Below are positions 1-5,355 of a DNA stretch of 5,355 nt, piece after piece. Every line of letters starts with the position of its first letter. The stretch's first letter is position 1. This stretch comes from Planctomycetaceae bacterium. GTDB taxonomy: Bacteria > Planctomycetota > Planctomycetia > Planctomycetales > Planctomycetaceae. The notes below the pieces were generated by a model. It was given only the letters and a program-made list of their open reading frames with translations, was not told where the DNA came from and did no database searches. Where the stretch lies: NCBI GenBank assembly GCA_029259875.1, contig JAJDEK010000315.1, positions 1 through 5,355 on the forward strand, read 5' to 3'. Both the position numbers and the translations under genes were made by a program.

Positions 1-66
1 GGACCAGGACCTAATTACATTCAAGACTACCTCGTTTAGTTAGAACCACACGATCAAAAAAAGCGA

Positions 67-1053
67 ATGAGTCGAAAAGCCCCCAAATCCAAAAAGCGAC
101 CTGTCAAAAAAAAGAAGGTCGAAGAAGTCATTGAAGAAGAGAAAGAATCTGAAGAAGGAACTTCTGCGCTGAGTCTTTCTTCTCTGATTCAATTGCTTTT
201 CCGACCTAAGGTCCTCGTAATCCTGGCAGTCATCGCCTCGGGTTTCTTCTTTTTTCAGAAGCTCAAAAGTCACTTCCCTGATTTATCTCAGCGAGAAGAA
301 TACCAGATCGAAACGAACAACCTCTCACTGATTCCAGCTCCACCACATTATGTTCCCATCGACATCGTCGATCAGGTGATGAAACAAAATCAACTACCGG
401 ATCAATTGTCACTGCTTGACAAGAACTTAGTCCAAACAATCGCAGATGCATTTCAGAAACACCCCTGGGTTCAGAAAGTCGTCTCTGTTCGAAAGACCAA
501 TACCCTGGAAGTTGAAGTCTTATTTCGTAAGCCGGCAGCGATGGTCCAGATCAAAGAGAGCTTATACCCGGTTGACTATGAAGGTGTATTGTTACCGCCT
601 GAAGATTTTTCGGTTTCCGATGCCCGTCGCTATCCAGTCATTACGGGAATTCGATCGATTCCGGAAGGCCCTGCCGGAACGTCATGGGGAGATTTGACTG
701 TCACGGGAGCAGCTCAGTTGGCAGAAGCACTTGGGCCCCATTGGAAAGAGCTTGATATTGTTTCCATCGAAGCACCGCCACAAACAAGTGCGGAATTTTC
801 TCTGGATGATCTGATTTATCGGCTGATTACAACAGGTGGTTCCGAAATCGTTTGGGGGCGTTCGCCGAAAAGCCAGCGACGGGGAGAGTTACGTGTCGAT
901 CAGAAGATCGGAAAGTTGGAGAAATACTATCGCGATTATGGTGGTTTTGATCGACCGCACGGTCCCTATGAAATTGATATCCGGCACTGGCAGGAAATTT
1001 CCCGCCGCCCTCTCAAGCAGCAAAGCAGACATCGTAGTTTGATTCGTCGTTGA
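67..1053 (+). CDS. ftsQ: FtsQ-like cell division membrane protein with POTRA-type domain
   Basis: This 328-residue protein has FtsQ/DivIB architecture: a charged cytoplasmic N-terminus, one membrane segment (about residues 48-63, VLVILAVIASGFFFF) and a large extracytoplasmic part. In FtsQ a POTRA domain and a beta domain connect the divisome protein to FtsB/FtsL and septal wall synthesis. The POTRA-like part is about 85-155. Its best signature is the HPWVQKVVSVRKTNTLEVEV stretch (132-151), like the family pattern PWV-x-x-a-x-V-R-x-x-x-NTLEV-x-V, followed by RKPAA and then the usual VDYEGVLLP turn (169-177) that opens the beta domain. The end has PYEIDIR (300-306), resembling the family's closing beta strand. 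The first 30 residues are strikingly bipolar: ten Lys/Arg in 1-17, then eight Glu in 19-30. The ATG follows a purine-rich AAAAAAAGCGA tract but no clear Shine-Dalgarno sequence. The window starts only 66 bases upstream, so operon membership is inferred. The family call is from motif recognition; a generic POTRA-domain protein is the alternative. Confidence 0.75.
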   Translation: MSRKAPKSKKRPVKKKKVEEVIEEEKESEEGTSALSLSSLIQLLFRPKVLVILAVIASGFFFFQKLKSHFPDLSQREEYQIETNNLSLIPAPPHYVPIDIVDQVMKQNQLPDQLSLLDKNLVQTIADAFQKHPWVQKVVSVRKTNTLEVEVLFRKPAAMVQIKESLYPVDYEGVLLPPEDFSVSDARRYPVITGIRSIPEGPAGTSWGDLTVTGAAQLAEALGPHWKELDIVSIEAPPQTSAEFSLDDLIYRLITTGGSEIVWGRSPKSQRRGELRVDQKIGKLEKYYRDYGGFDRPHGPYEIDIRHWQEISRRPLKQQSRHRSLIRR

Positions 1054-1067
1054 AGCAAAAGAGTCAA

Positions 1068-1089
1068 CTCCTGAATCTGACTACAGGAG
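1068..1089. terminator. Possible bidirectional terminator hairpin between convergent genes
   Basis: CTCCTG (1068-1073) and CAGGAG (1084-1089) form a perfect 6-bp stem around a 10-base loop. It lies 14 bases after the ftsQ-like stop and 53 bases beyond the acyltransferase stop, in the only gap between these convergent genes. On the plus strand it is followed by CTTTGTG, and on the minus strand by TTGACTCTTTTG, so the T-tract is poor on both sides. Position favours a shared terminator; the short stem and weak T-tract make this tentative. Confidence 0.35.
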
Positions 1090-1142
1090 CTTTGTGCCAC
1101 ATCGGGATAATGCCTTACTTCTATCGAAAGCCTCTCAACTTA

Positions 1143-2261
1143 TTAACCGTCTGAGTCGCCTAAGCTATTTCTTGAGCGCACTTCCAAAACACTCTCTGTA
1201 TCATTTTTTACAATGTAGTTTGTTCTTAGCTTTAAGAAAGGAGACTCGATGAACCGGAAACTCAAGTAGCCAATAGGTACCATAAACAAAAAACCCAACA
1301 CAGAATAACAAAGTGCGATATAGAAATTAGAGACAGGCATGATGTATCTGGCCATGACTAAGATCAGAACCTTGTAGAAAAAAAAGTGTAGTAGATAGAT
1401 CGAATAAGAATAAGTACCGATCAAAGCAATAAACCGAGACACTCTACTGCTGGAATGTGTAAAAGAATTATCGTACCAGGCAATGATTAAGGCATAAGCC
1501 AGACCTTCGAATGTTGGTATAAATACCCAAACAAGACGATTTGAGGGATAGGAAGGGTTGTTATAAAAACCTCCGGCTTGATCAAAATACCAGAAAAATA
1601 TCGAAAATGCGATGAAGCTACCTATCACTAAAAAGTGTCGTCCTATGATATGCTTTCGCATTTGGTACGCAATCATCCCAAACAGGAATTGATCGATGCG
1701 TCCGCAAATGGTCCAGTACGCAAACCATTGAATTTCGCCGACCTCTTTATATAAGAAGAGTCGCAGTAGAATTGCGAAGCAAACTGCAATGCCAAGAGAA
1801 TACTTCGATTTACGCGCGATGTATAACAAAAAAGGAAGCAGTAAATAGAAGTGAAACTCTACTATGATTGACCAACCTCCATTTGGCAAAGTTGGCATGA
1901 TTAGCCCGTTAAGTATCTCAAGGCAATAAAGGTGAAGGGGAACGCCTATTGAGTATTGGTGGATCCCGATTACAGTCACCACGAAAAACAACAAGGGAGC
2001 TAGCCTTAAAAAACGATTCCACAAAAATGAAGCGTATTTTATTTTCTTCCCATCAAGCAGTTTCGCAAATAGATAACCGCTCAGGGTCATAAACAACGAA
2101 ACCCCTGTGTGCCCCTCATTGATCAACGAAAGTGGAAAGAATGATGGAGCATAAGTGAAAGGAATCTCTTGATGCATAAAGTGCCATGAAAAGACCATAA
2201 AGATGGCAACGGCCCTGATATGATCTAGCCCTATATAGTATTTTCCTGATGATGATTTCAT
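1143..2261 (-). CDS. Acyltransferase 3 family membrane O-acyltransferase (OafA/YrhL-like)
   Basis: This 372-residue hydrophobic protein belongs to the acyltransferase-3 family: roughly ten-helix inner-membrane enzymes that move acetyl or other acyl groups onto surface sugars such as O-antigen, exopolysaccharide or peptidoglycan. Family landmarks appear in order. GLDHIRAVAI (11-20) with Arg16 and His27 matches the essential Arg/His pair of the first helix. GHTGVSLFMTLSGYLFA (50-66) follows, then R83-x-x-R86 in NRFLRLAP (82-89), WSIIVEFHFYLLLP (130-143) with Glu135, GRIDQFLFG (187-195), SYSIYLLH (285-292), and FRFIESPFLKL (335-345) at the last helix. Length is normal for the stand-alone form; no SGNH domain follows. 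The ATG is supported by an in-frame stop 9 bases upstream (2271-2273) and by Arg16 excluding later starts, though there is no clear Shine-Dalgarno sequence. Sample-line counts give about 33-42% GC against about 48-62% in acs, which suggests transfer. It stands alone, so the acceptor cannot be named. Confidence 0.95.
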   Translation of the reverse strand: MKSSSGKYYIGLDHIRAVAIFMVFSWHFMHQEIPFTYAPSFFPLSLINEGHTGVSLFMTLSGYLFAKLLDGKKIKYASFLWNRFLRLAPLLFFVVTVIGIHQYSIGVPLHLYCLEILNGLIMPTLPNGGWSIIVEFHFYLLLPFLLYIARKSKYSLGIAVCFAILLRLFLYKEVGEIQWFAYWTICGRIDQFLFGMIAYQMRKHIIGRHFLVIGSFIAFSIFFWYFDQAGGFYNNPSYPSNRLVWVFIPTFEGLAYALIIAWYDNSFTHSSSRVSRFIALIGTYSYSIYLLHFFFYKVLILVMARYIMPVSNFYIALCYSVLGFLFMVPIGYLSFRFIESPFLKLRTNYIVKNDTESVLEVRSRNSLGDSDG

Positions 2262-2276
2262 GGCATTGACTTAGCC

Positions 2277-2296
2277 GCTCATGCTTTTTCACGAGC
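2277..2296 (-). promoter_or_regulatory. Hairpin in the acyltransferase leader
   Basis: On the minus strand GCTCGTG (2290-2296) can pair with CATGAGC (2277-2283) around a six-base AAAAAG loop: seven pairs including one G-U wobble. It ends 15 bases before the start codon, in the region where a ribosome would bind, and no clear Shine-Dalgarno sequence is present. It may tune translation, or may be incidental. Confidence 0.25.
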
Positions 2297-2338
2297 ATTG
2301 GTTTACATAGAGATTATTAATTTGAAAATCTGACTTCT

Positions 2339-2367
2339 TTTAAAACGGTGCCTCATATTGAAAGCAA
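2339..2367 (-). promoter_or_regulatory. Weak sigma70-type promoter candidate for the acyltransferase gene
   Basis: Read on the minus strand, TTGCTT (2362-2367) and TTTAAA (2339-2344) are separated by exactly 17 bases. They point toward the acyltransferase start about 78 bases away. Both hexamers deviate from consensus and the surroundings are AT-rich, so a chance match is quite possible. Confidence 0.2.
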
Positions 2368-2806
2368 GAAAAATGTTCCTGGTTAGGGGTCAATTCATTA
2401 TTTAGCTCATATTCGGGCTTATCGTAGTGTTTTTGAGGGCAATTCAGACCAATTTCAACCACTTTCCATATCCAGGATTACTAAGGTTTTTGAGGCGGGT
2501 ACACGCTCAACTTCCCGAAAACAAAGAGACGAATCACAGGACACGGACGTGTCTGAAATCAAACCAAAAGTTGACCGGTTCGTGCTCAACTATCCATAAA
2601 ACAGTTTCATCAAGTGTTCATGCTCCACTGTGATCACTTTTTCGAGAAATCAGAGCGATTGGCTCAGAACTCAGGAATTCAAATTACTTTCTCTCAAATT
2701 AAAACGAATTACATACCCCGATCTGATTGATTTTCTGCTCTTTCACCTTGAGATAACTTGAATAAACCAGCGATCCGGGTTCTGATAGGAAGCATTCGTC
2801 CGTTTA

Positions 2807-2835
2807 TTGACTTCGAAAAAACAGTGCCCTAAAAT
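2807..2835 (+). promoter_or_regulatory. Sigma70-type promoter candidate for acs
   Basis: TTGACT (2807-2812) and TAAAAT (2830-2835) are each one base from the TTGACA/TATAAT consensus and are separated by the ideal 17 bases. This is the best promoter match in the 700-base gap. Transcription would begin near 2842, giving a leader of about 130 bases before the preferred acs start. No -24/-12 (sigma54) pattern was noticed nearby. Confidence 0.5.
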
Positions 2836-2956
2836 CACTAACTTAGTATTATTTAATAATTCAACAGAAATTAGAGAGAATCGAGTCTTCGCGCCTCACA
2901 GCAGGTCGTTGATCAGCAACATTTTTCGGTTCCTATTTCGCTCGCCAAATAAAAAC

Positions 2957-2964
2957 AAAGGGGA
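2957..2964 (+). promoter_or_regulatory. Ribosome binding site that decides the acs start
   Basis: AAAGGGGA (2957-2964) is a strong Shine-Dalgarno-like tract. It touches the first ATG at 2965, too close for normal initiation, but lies 9 bases before the second ATG at 2974. The downstream ATG is therefore the likelier start. Confidence 0.65.
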
Positions 2965-2973
2965 ATGACAACG

Positions 2974-4929
2974 ATGAGTGACCAGGCCAACGAAAACATA
3001 GAAAGCGTTCTTAAGGAAACTCGCTCATTTCCACCTCCGGCAGAGTTTGTGGAACAGGCAAATATTTCCAGTAAAGAACAGTACCTGGAGCTTTGGAATC
3101 AGGCCAAAGATGATCCTGTCAGCTTCTGGGGCGATTTGGCACGAGAGCTGGAATGGTCACAACCTTACGATCAAGTAATTGAAGGAGAAATGCCCGAGAC
3201 AAAATGGTTCACAGGTGGCAAGATCAACGCCTCGGTCAACTGTCTCGACCGTCATCTGGATAGTTGGCGAAAAAATAAAGCTGCCATCGTCTGGGAAGGT
3301 GAGCCTGGCGACACACGCGTGCTACGCTACCAAGACTTGCATCGCGAAGTCTGCAAGTTTGCTAACTGCTTGAAAAAACTCGGGATTGAAACCGGTGATC
3401 GCGTGACGTTATACATGCCGATGGTGCCGGAATTAGCCATTGCGATGCTCGCCTGTTCGCGCATCGGAGCCACGCACTCCATCATCTTTGGTGGTTTCAG
3501 TGCAGACGCGATTGCCGACCGAAACAATGATGCGCAGGCCAAGCTGGTGATTACTTCTGACGGTGGCTGGCGACGTGGTAAGAATATTCCACTTAAAGAA
3601 GCCGTTGATCAGAGTCTGGAAAAATCACCAAGTGTGGAAAAGGTCGTCGTCTACCGCCGTACTGGTTGCGAAGTCGATATGGTTCCTGACCGTGATTACT
3701 GGTGGCACGATCTGATGGATGGCGCCTCGACAGAATGTGATCCTGTTGAACTTGATAGCGAACATCCACTGTTTATTCTATATACTTCAGGAAGTACTGG
3801 TAAACCCAAGGGAGTTCAACACTCCACCGGCGGTTATCTCTTGGGAACAATGATGACCTCCAAATGGGTTTTCGACCTGAAGGAAGATGATACCTACTGG
3901 TGTACTGCCGACATTGGTTGGATCACAGGACACAGCTACATTGTCTATGGACCACTGGCTAACGGTGCTACAACCGTTATGTATGAAGGGGCTCCAAATT
4001 GGCCAGACGAAGGTCGATTTTGGGAAATCATTGAAAAATATCAGGTCAACATTTTCTATACAGCTCCGACTGCGATTCGTGCCTTTATCAAATGGGGCGA
4101 TGAATGGCCGAATAAATACGATCTTTCCAGCTTGCGTCTCTTGGGGACCGTAGGTGAGCCAATCAATCCGGAAGCCTGGATGTGGTATCACACGGTCATC
4201 GGTCAGGAACGCTGCCCGATTGTCGATACGTGGTGGCAAACCGAAACAGGGGGGATCATGATGAGTCCGCTACCCGGTGTGACAGCGACCAAACCCGGCA
4301 GTTGTACGACTCCCCTGCCTGGCGTTGTGCCTGACATTGTAAATGCCGAAGGGGAAAGTCTGGACGATAATCAGGGCGGCTTACTCGTGATGCGTCAACC
4401 GTGGCCTCACATGCTACGAACCTTATATGGTGATCATGATCGTTTCAAAGAAGTTTATTTCAGCACAATCGTGGGTTGTTATCTGGCTGGCGACAGTGCC
4501 CGCCGTGATGAAGATGGCTACTACTGGATTATGGGCCGTATCGATGATGTGATTAACGTCTCCGGCCATAGGCTGAGTACGATGGAAGTAGAAAGCGCTC
4601 TGGTTTCACATCCCAAAGTCGCCGAAGCAGCCGTTGTTGGTTTCCCGCATGAAATCAAAGGGGAAGGCATTTGCTGTTTCGTCACAGCAATCACCGATGA
4701 GGGCGGAGATGAATTGAAAGCCGAGCTCAAACAGCACGTGCGAACCCAAATTGGTGTTGTGGCCACTCCCGATGAAATTCGATTTGCAGCTGCACTTCCT
4801 AAAACACGTAGTGGTAAAATTATGCGACGCCTATTAAGAGATATCGCCGCCGGTCGCGAAAGTGTCGGTGACACTACCACCCTCGAAGACTACAGTGTCA
4901 TTGCGAGTCTGCGACAAGGGGACGAGTAA
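2974..4929 (+). CDS. acs: Acetyl-CoA synthetase (acetate--CoA ligase, AMP-forming)
   Basis: Acs makes acetyl-CoA from acetate, ATP and CoA through acetyl-AMP in the cytoplasm, for acetate assimilation. From ATG 2974 it has 651 residues, the usual family length (ATG 2965 would add three). The family N-terminal region is about 37-90. Motifs: [11 protein letters not shown] (270-280, phosphate-binding loop), [11 protein letters not shown] (312-322), GEP (394-396), [10 protein letters not shown] (418-427), GD (506-507), [13 protein letters not shown] (521-533), and [11 protein letters not shown] (609-619). By recalled alignment with Salmonella Acs, Trp421 corresponds to pocket Trp414, which limits the acyl chain to acetate; Asp507, Arg522 and Arg533 match the nucleotide and hinge-region residues, and Lys615 matches Lys609, the adenylation lysine silenced by acetylation. 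Small departures are Ile317 in the acyl pocket where Val is usual, Lys203 where a CoA-contacting Arg is common, and AGDSARRD instead of SGDGARRD. No acetyltransferase or deacetylase gene is adjacent. The sequence fits acetate specificity better than propionate. Confidence 0.98.
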   Translation: MSDQANENIESVLKETRSFPPPAEFVEQANISSKEQYLELWNQAKDDPVSFWGDLARELEWSQPYDQVIEGEMPETKWFTGGKINASVNCLDRHLDSWRKNKAAIVWEGEPGDTRVLRYQDLHREVCKFANCLKKLGIETGDRVTLYMPMVPELAIAMLACSRIGATHSIIFGGFSADAIADRNNDAQAKLVITSDGGWRRGKNIPLKEAVDQSLEKSPSVEKVVVYRRTGCEVDMVPDRDYWWHDLMDGASTECDPVELDSEHPLFILYTSGSTGKPKGVQHSTGGYLLGTMMTSKWVFDLKEDDTYWCTADIGWITGHSYIVYGPLANGATTVMYEGAPNWPDEGRFWEIIEKYQVNIFYTAPTAIRAFIKWGDEWPNKYDLSSLRLLGTVGEPINPEAWMWYHTVIGQERCPIVDTWWQTETGGIMMSPLPGVTATKPGSCTTPLPGVVPDIVNAEGESLDDNQGGLLVMRQPWPHMLRTLYGDHDRFKEVYFSTIVGCYLAGDSARRDEDGYYWIMGRIDDVINVSGHRLSTMEVESALVSHPKVAEAAVVGFPHEIKGEGICCFVTAITDEGGDELKAELKQHVRTQIGVVATPDEIRFAAALPKTRSGKIMRRLLRDIAAGRESVGDTTTLEDYSVIASLRQGDE

Positions 4930-4932
4930 TTT

Positions 4933-4957
4933 TTGAGAGTTGATTTTAAAATATAAT
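4933..4957 (+). promoter_or_regulatory. Possible promoter for larB
   Basis: A perfect TATAAT box occurs at 4952-4957, 22 bases after the acs stop. The best upstream partner is TTGAGA (4933-4938), but the gap is only 13 bases, shorter than the normal 16-18; TTTTTG (4930-4935) gives 16 bases but a poor hexamer. If used, transcription would start near 4964, right at the first hairpin of the larB leader. The AT-rich context makes chance likely. Confidence 0.25.
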
Positions 4958-4964
4958 CGTAGGC

Positions 4965-4981
4965 TATGTGCCTCGCACATA
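4965..4981 (+). repeat. Inverted repeat (hairpin 1) in the acs-larB gap
   Basis: TATGTGC (4965-4971) and GCACATA (4975-4981) form a perfect 7-bp stem with a CTC loop. No T-tract follows, so it is not a typical terminator on its own. It could protect the acs mRNA 3' end, bind a protein, or belong to a larB leader. Confidence 0.45.
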
Positions 4982-4991
4982 AGAGTACTCT

Positions 4992-5024
4992 GCAGGATGG
5001 CAGCTTCTTGGCAAGCCATCCTGC
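4992..5024 (+). terminator. Strong hairpin after acs, terminator-like
   Basis: GCAGGATGGC (4992-5001) and GCCATCCTGC (5015-5024) form a perfect, GC-rich 10-bp stem around a 13-base loop; CTT/AAG inside the loop could stack further. It is followed by TATTCGTTTG, a broken T-tract, and lies 35 bases before the larB start. It could be an inefficient intrinsic terminator for acs, a 3'-end stabiliser, or an attenuator for larB. The stem is certain; its role is not. Confidence 0.55.
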
Positions 5025-5047
5025 TATTCGTTTGAAAGTAAGACTAT

Positions 5048-5055
5048 AAAGGTGG
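5048..5055 (+). promoter_or_regulatory. Ribosome binding site of larB
   Basis: AAAGGTGG (5048-5055) is a good Shine-Dalgarno tract ending 4 bases before ATG 5060. It fixes the start of the truncated larB, with no nearer competing start. Confidence 0.6.
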
Positions 5056-5059
5056 CTCG

Positions 5060-5355
5060 ATGTCTGATGACCAACTCTCTCAACTGTTTGAGCAGGTACG
5101 TCAGGGAGCGCTCTCTGTTGAACAGGCCGTCTCGCATCTGACAAATCAACAACAGCAGAAATCGGCACTGCTTCCCTCTGCGAATATCGATTTGGATCGT
5201 AGTGCGCGTTGTGGATACCCAGAGGTGGTTTACTGTGAAGGTAAAACGCCCGCTGGACTTGTCGAAATTTTCTCTGCACTACTGGAAGCGAACCAGCGTT
5301 GCCTGGGAACACGTCTTTCGGAAGATCAAGCTGAGGTTGTCCTCAAACAATTTCC
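5060..5355 (+). CDS. larB: LarB, nickel-pincer cofactor synthesis (5' part, runs off window)
   Basis: Only the first 98 codons are present; the frame is still open at the window edge, while family members are about 250 residues. LarB carboxylates the nicotinate ring of nicotinic acid adenine dinucleotide and releases AMP, giving the biscarboxylated mononucleotide that LarE and LarC turn into the nickel-pincer cofactor of lactate racemase LarA and its relatives. Recognition rests on DLDRSARCGYPEVV (44-57) followed by CEGKTP (59-64), which closely matches the family pattern D-x-x-R-x-x-R-x-G-x-PEVV-x-x-EGKTP. The N-terminal helix LSQLFEQVRQGALSVEQAV (6-24) is the usual short lead-in, and TRLSEDQAEVVL (84-95) matches the start of the PurE-like domain, whose catalytic core lies beyond the window. 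A glutamine run (30-33) sits in the linker. It follows acs in the same direction after 130 bases containing hairpins, so co-transcription is uncertain. Older annotations call this family PurE-related or AIR carboxylase; that is the only serious alternative name. Confidence 0.9.
   Translation, partial: MSDDQLSQLFEQVRQGALSVEQAVSHLTNQQQQKSALLPSANIDLDRSARCGYPEVVYCEGKTPAGLVEIFSALLEANQRCLGTRLSEDQAEVVLKQF

Larger units (their letters stand above)
2262..2964. other. Long intergenic region between divergent acyltransferase and acs genes
   Basis: About 700 bases separate the divergent starts and I see no convincing gene. The longest forward reading frame (GTG 2427 to 2633, 68 codons) has no ribosome binding site and no recognisable motif. 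Visible structure: an interrupted palindrome GACACG-GA-CGTGTC (2540-2553), the palindrome GTGATCAC (2630-2637) just before a T-tract, a direct 10-base repeat GTTTTTGAGG (2429-2438 and 2486-2495, 57 bases apart), an 8-base repeat GCTCAACT (near 2505 and 2584), and the promoter candidates listed separately. Composition is AT-rich toward the acs end. The region may be a regulatory region plus eroded sequence. Confidence 0.6.

Noticed and set aside
1..43. Possible C-terminal end of an upstream gene, ending at TAG 37-39 (GPGPNYIQDYLV) or TAG 41-43
   Set aside because: Two frames are open from the window edge and neither short tail is recognisable. An upstream gene close to ftsQ is likely from context, but the frame and identity cannot be chosen.
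2427..2633. 68-codon forward reading frame starting with GTG
   Set aside because: No ribosome binding site, no recognisable motif and unusual composition; it lies in repeat-containing intergenic DNA and is probably chance.
2612..2645. AAGTG/CACTT stem with a following T-tract as a terminator
   Set aside because: The stem is only 5 bp with an 18-base loop, and no gene ends just upstream.
2910..2926. GTTG-ATCAG-CAAC hairpin followed by ATTTTT in the acs leader, as an attenuator
   Set aside because: A four-pair AT-containing stem is too weak to support termination.
2262..2964. Undescribed system or non-coding RNA array
   Set aside because: No repeat-spacer regularity, no long conserved hairpin and no retron- or CRISPR-like layout was visible.
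3787..4239. 150-codon reading frame antisense to acs
   Set aside because: It is fully inside the strongly conserved acs coding region and shows no family motif, so it is a shadow of acs codon usage.
4890..5312. 140-codon minus-strand frame covering the acs end and the larB start
   Set aside because: It overlaps the clear LarB motif on the plus strand and includes the hairpin region; no recognisable domain.

Overview
The window looks like an ordinary chromosomal segment of a planctomycete, possibly a Gimesia-like member of Planctomycetota. The reasons are moderate GC, an FtsQ-like divisome gene with no ftsA or ftsZ after it, and the general look of the proteins. This assignment is an inference from composition, gene content and protein style; no database search was possible.

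Layout: (1) 67-1053 (+) encodes an FtsQ-like, single-pass membrane protein with a POTRA-like region, probably the last gene of an upstream cell-wall/division cluster. (2) 1054-1142 is a short gap between convergent genes, with one hairpin that could terminate transcription from both sides. (3) 1143-2261 (-) encodes a multi-pass acyltransferase-3 family membrane O-acyltransferase. It is visibly more AT-rich than its neighbours and may be an acquired surface-polysaccharide modification gene. (4) 2262-2964 is about 700 bp without a convincing gene. It holds a good sigma70-type promoter candidate for acs (2807-2835), a weaker candidate for the divergent acyltransferase, and some small repeats and palindromes. 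(5) 2974-4929 (+) encodes acetyl-CoA synthetase with all main catalytic motifs. (6) 4930-5059 holds two tandem perfect-stem hairpins and a TATAAT box. (7) 5060 to the window end (+) is the 5' part of larB, for nickel-pincer cofactor synthesis, cut off by the window edge.

Functionally the window joins three unrelated themes: division/envelope biogenesis (ftsQ-like), envelope acyl modification (acyltransferase 3), and small-acid metabolism (acs activates acetate; larB begins the cofactor used by lactate racemase-type enzymes). Acs and LarB lie in the same direction and could be linked through acetate/lactate use, but the hairpins between them argue against simple unregulated co-transcription. 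I found no CRISPR array, tRNA, rRNA, intact mobile element or toxin-antitoxin pair, and no convincing undescribed system.
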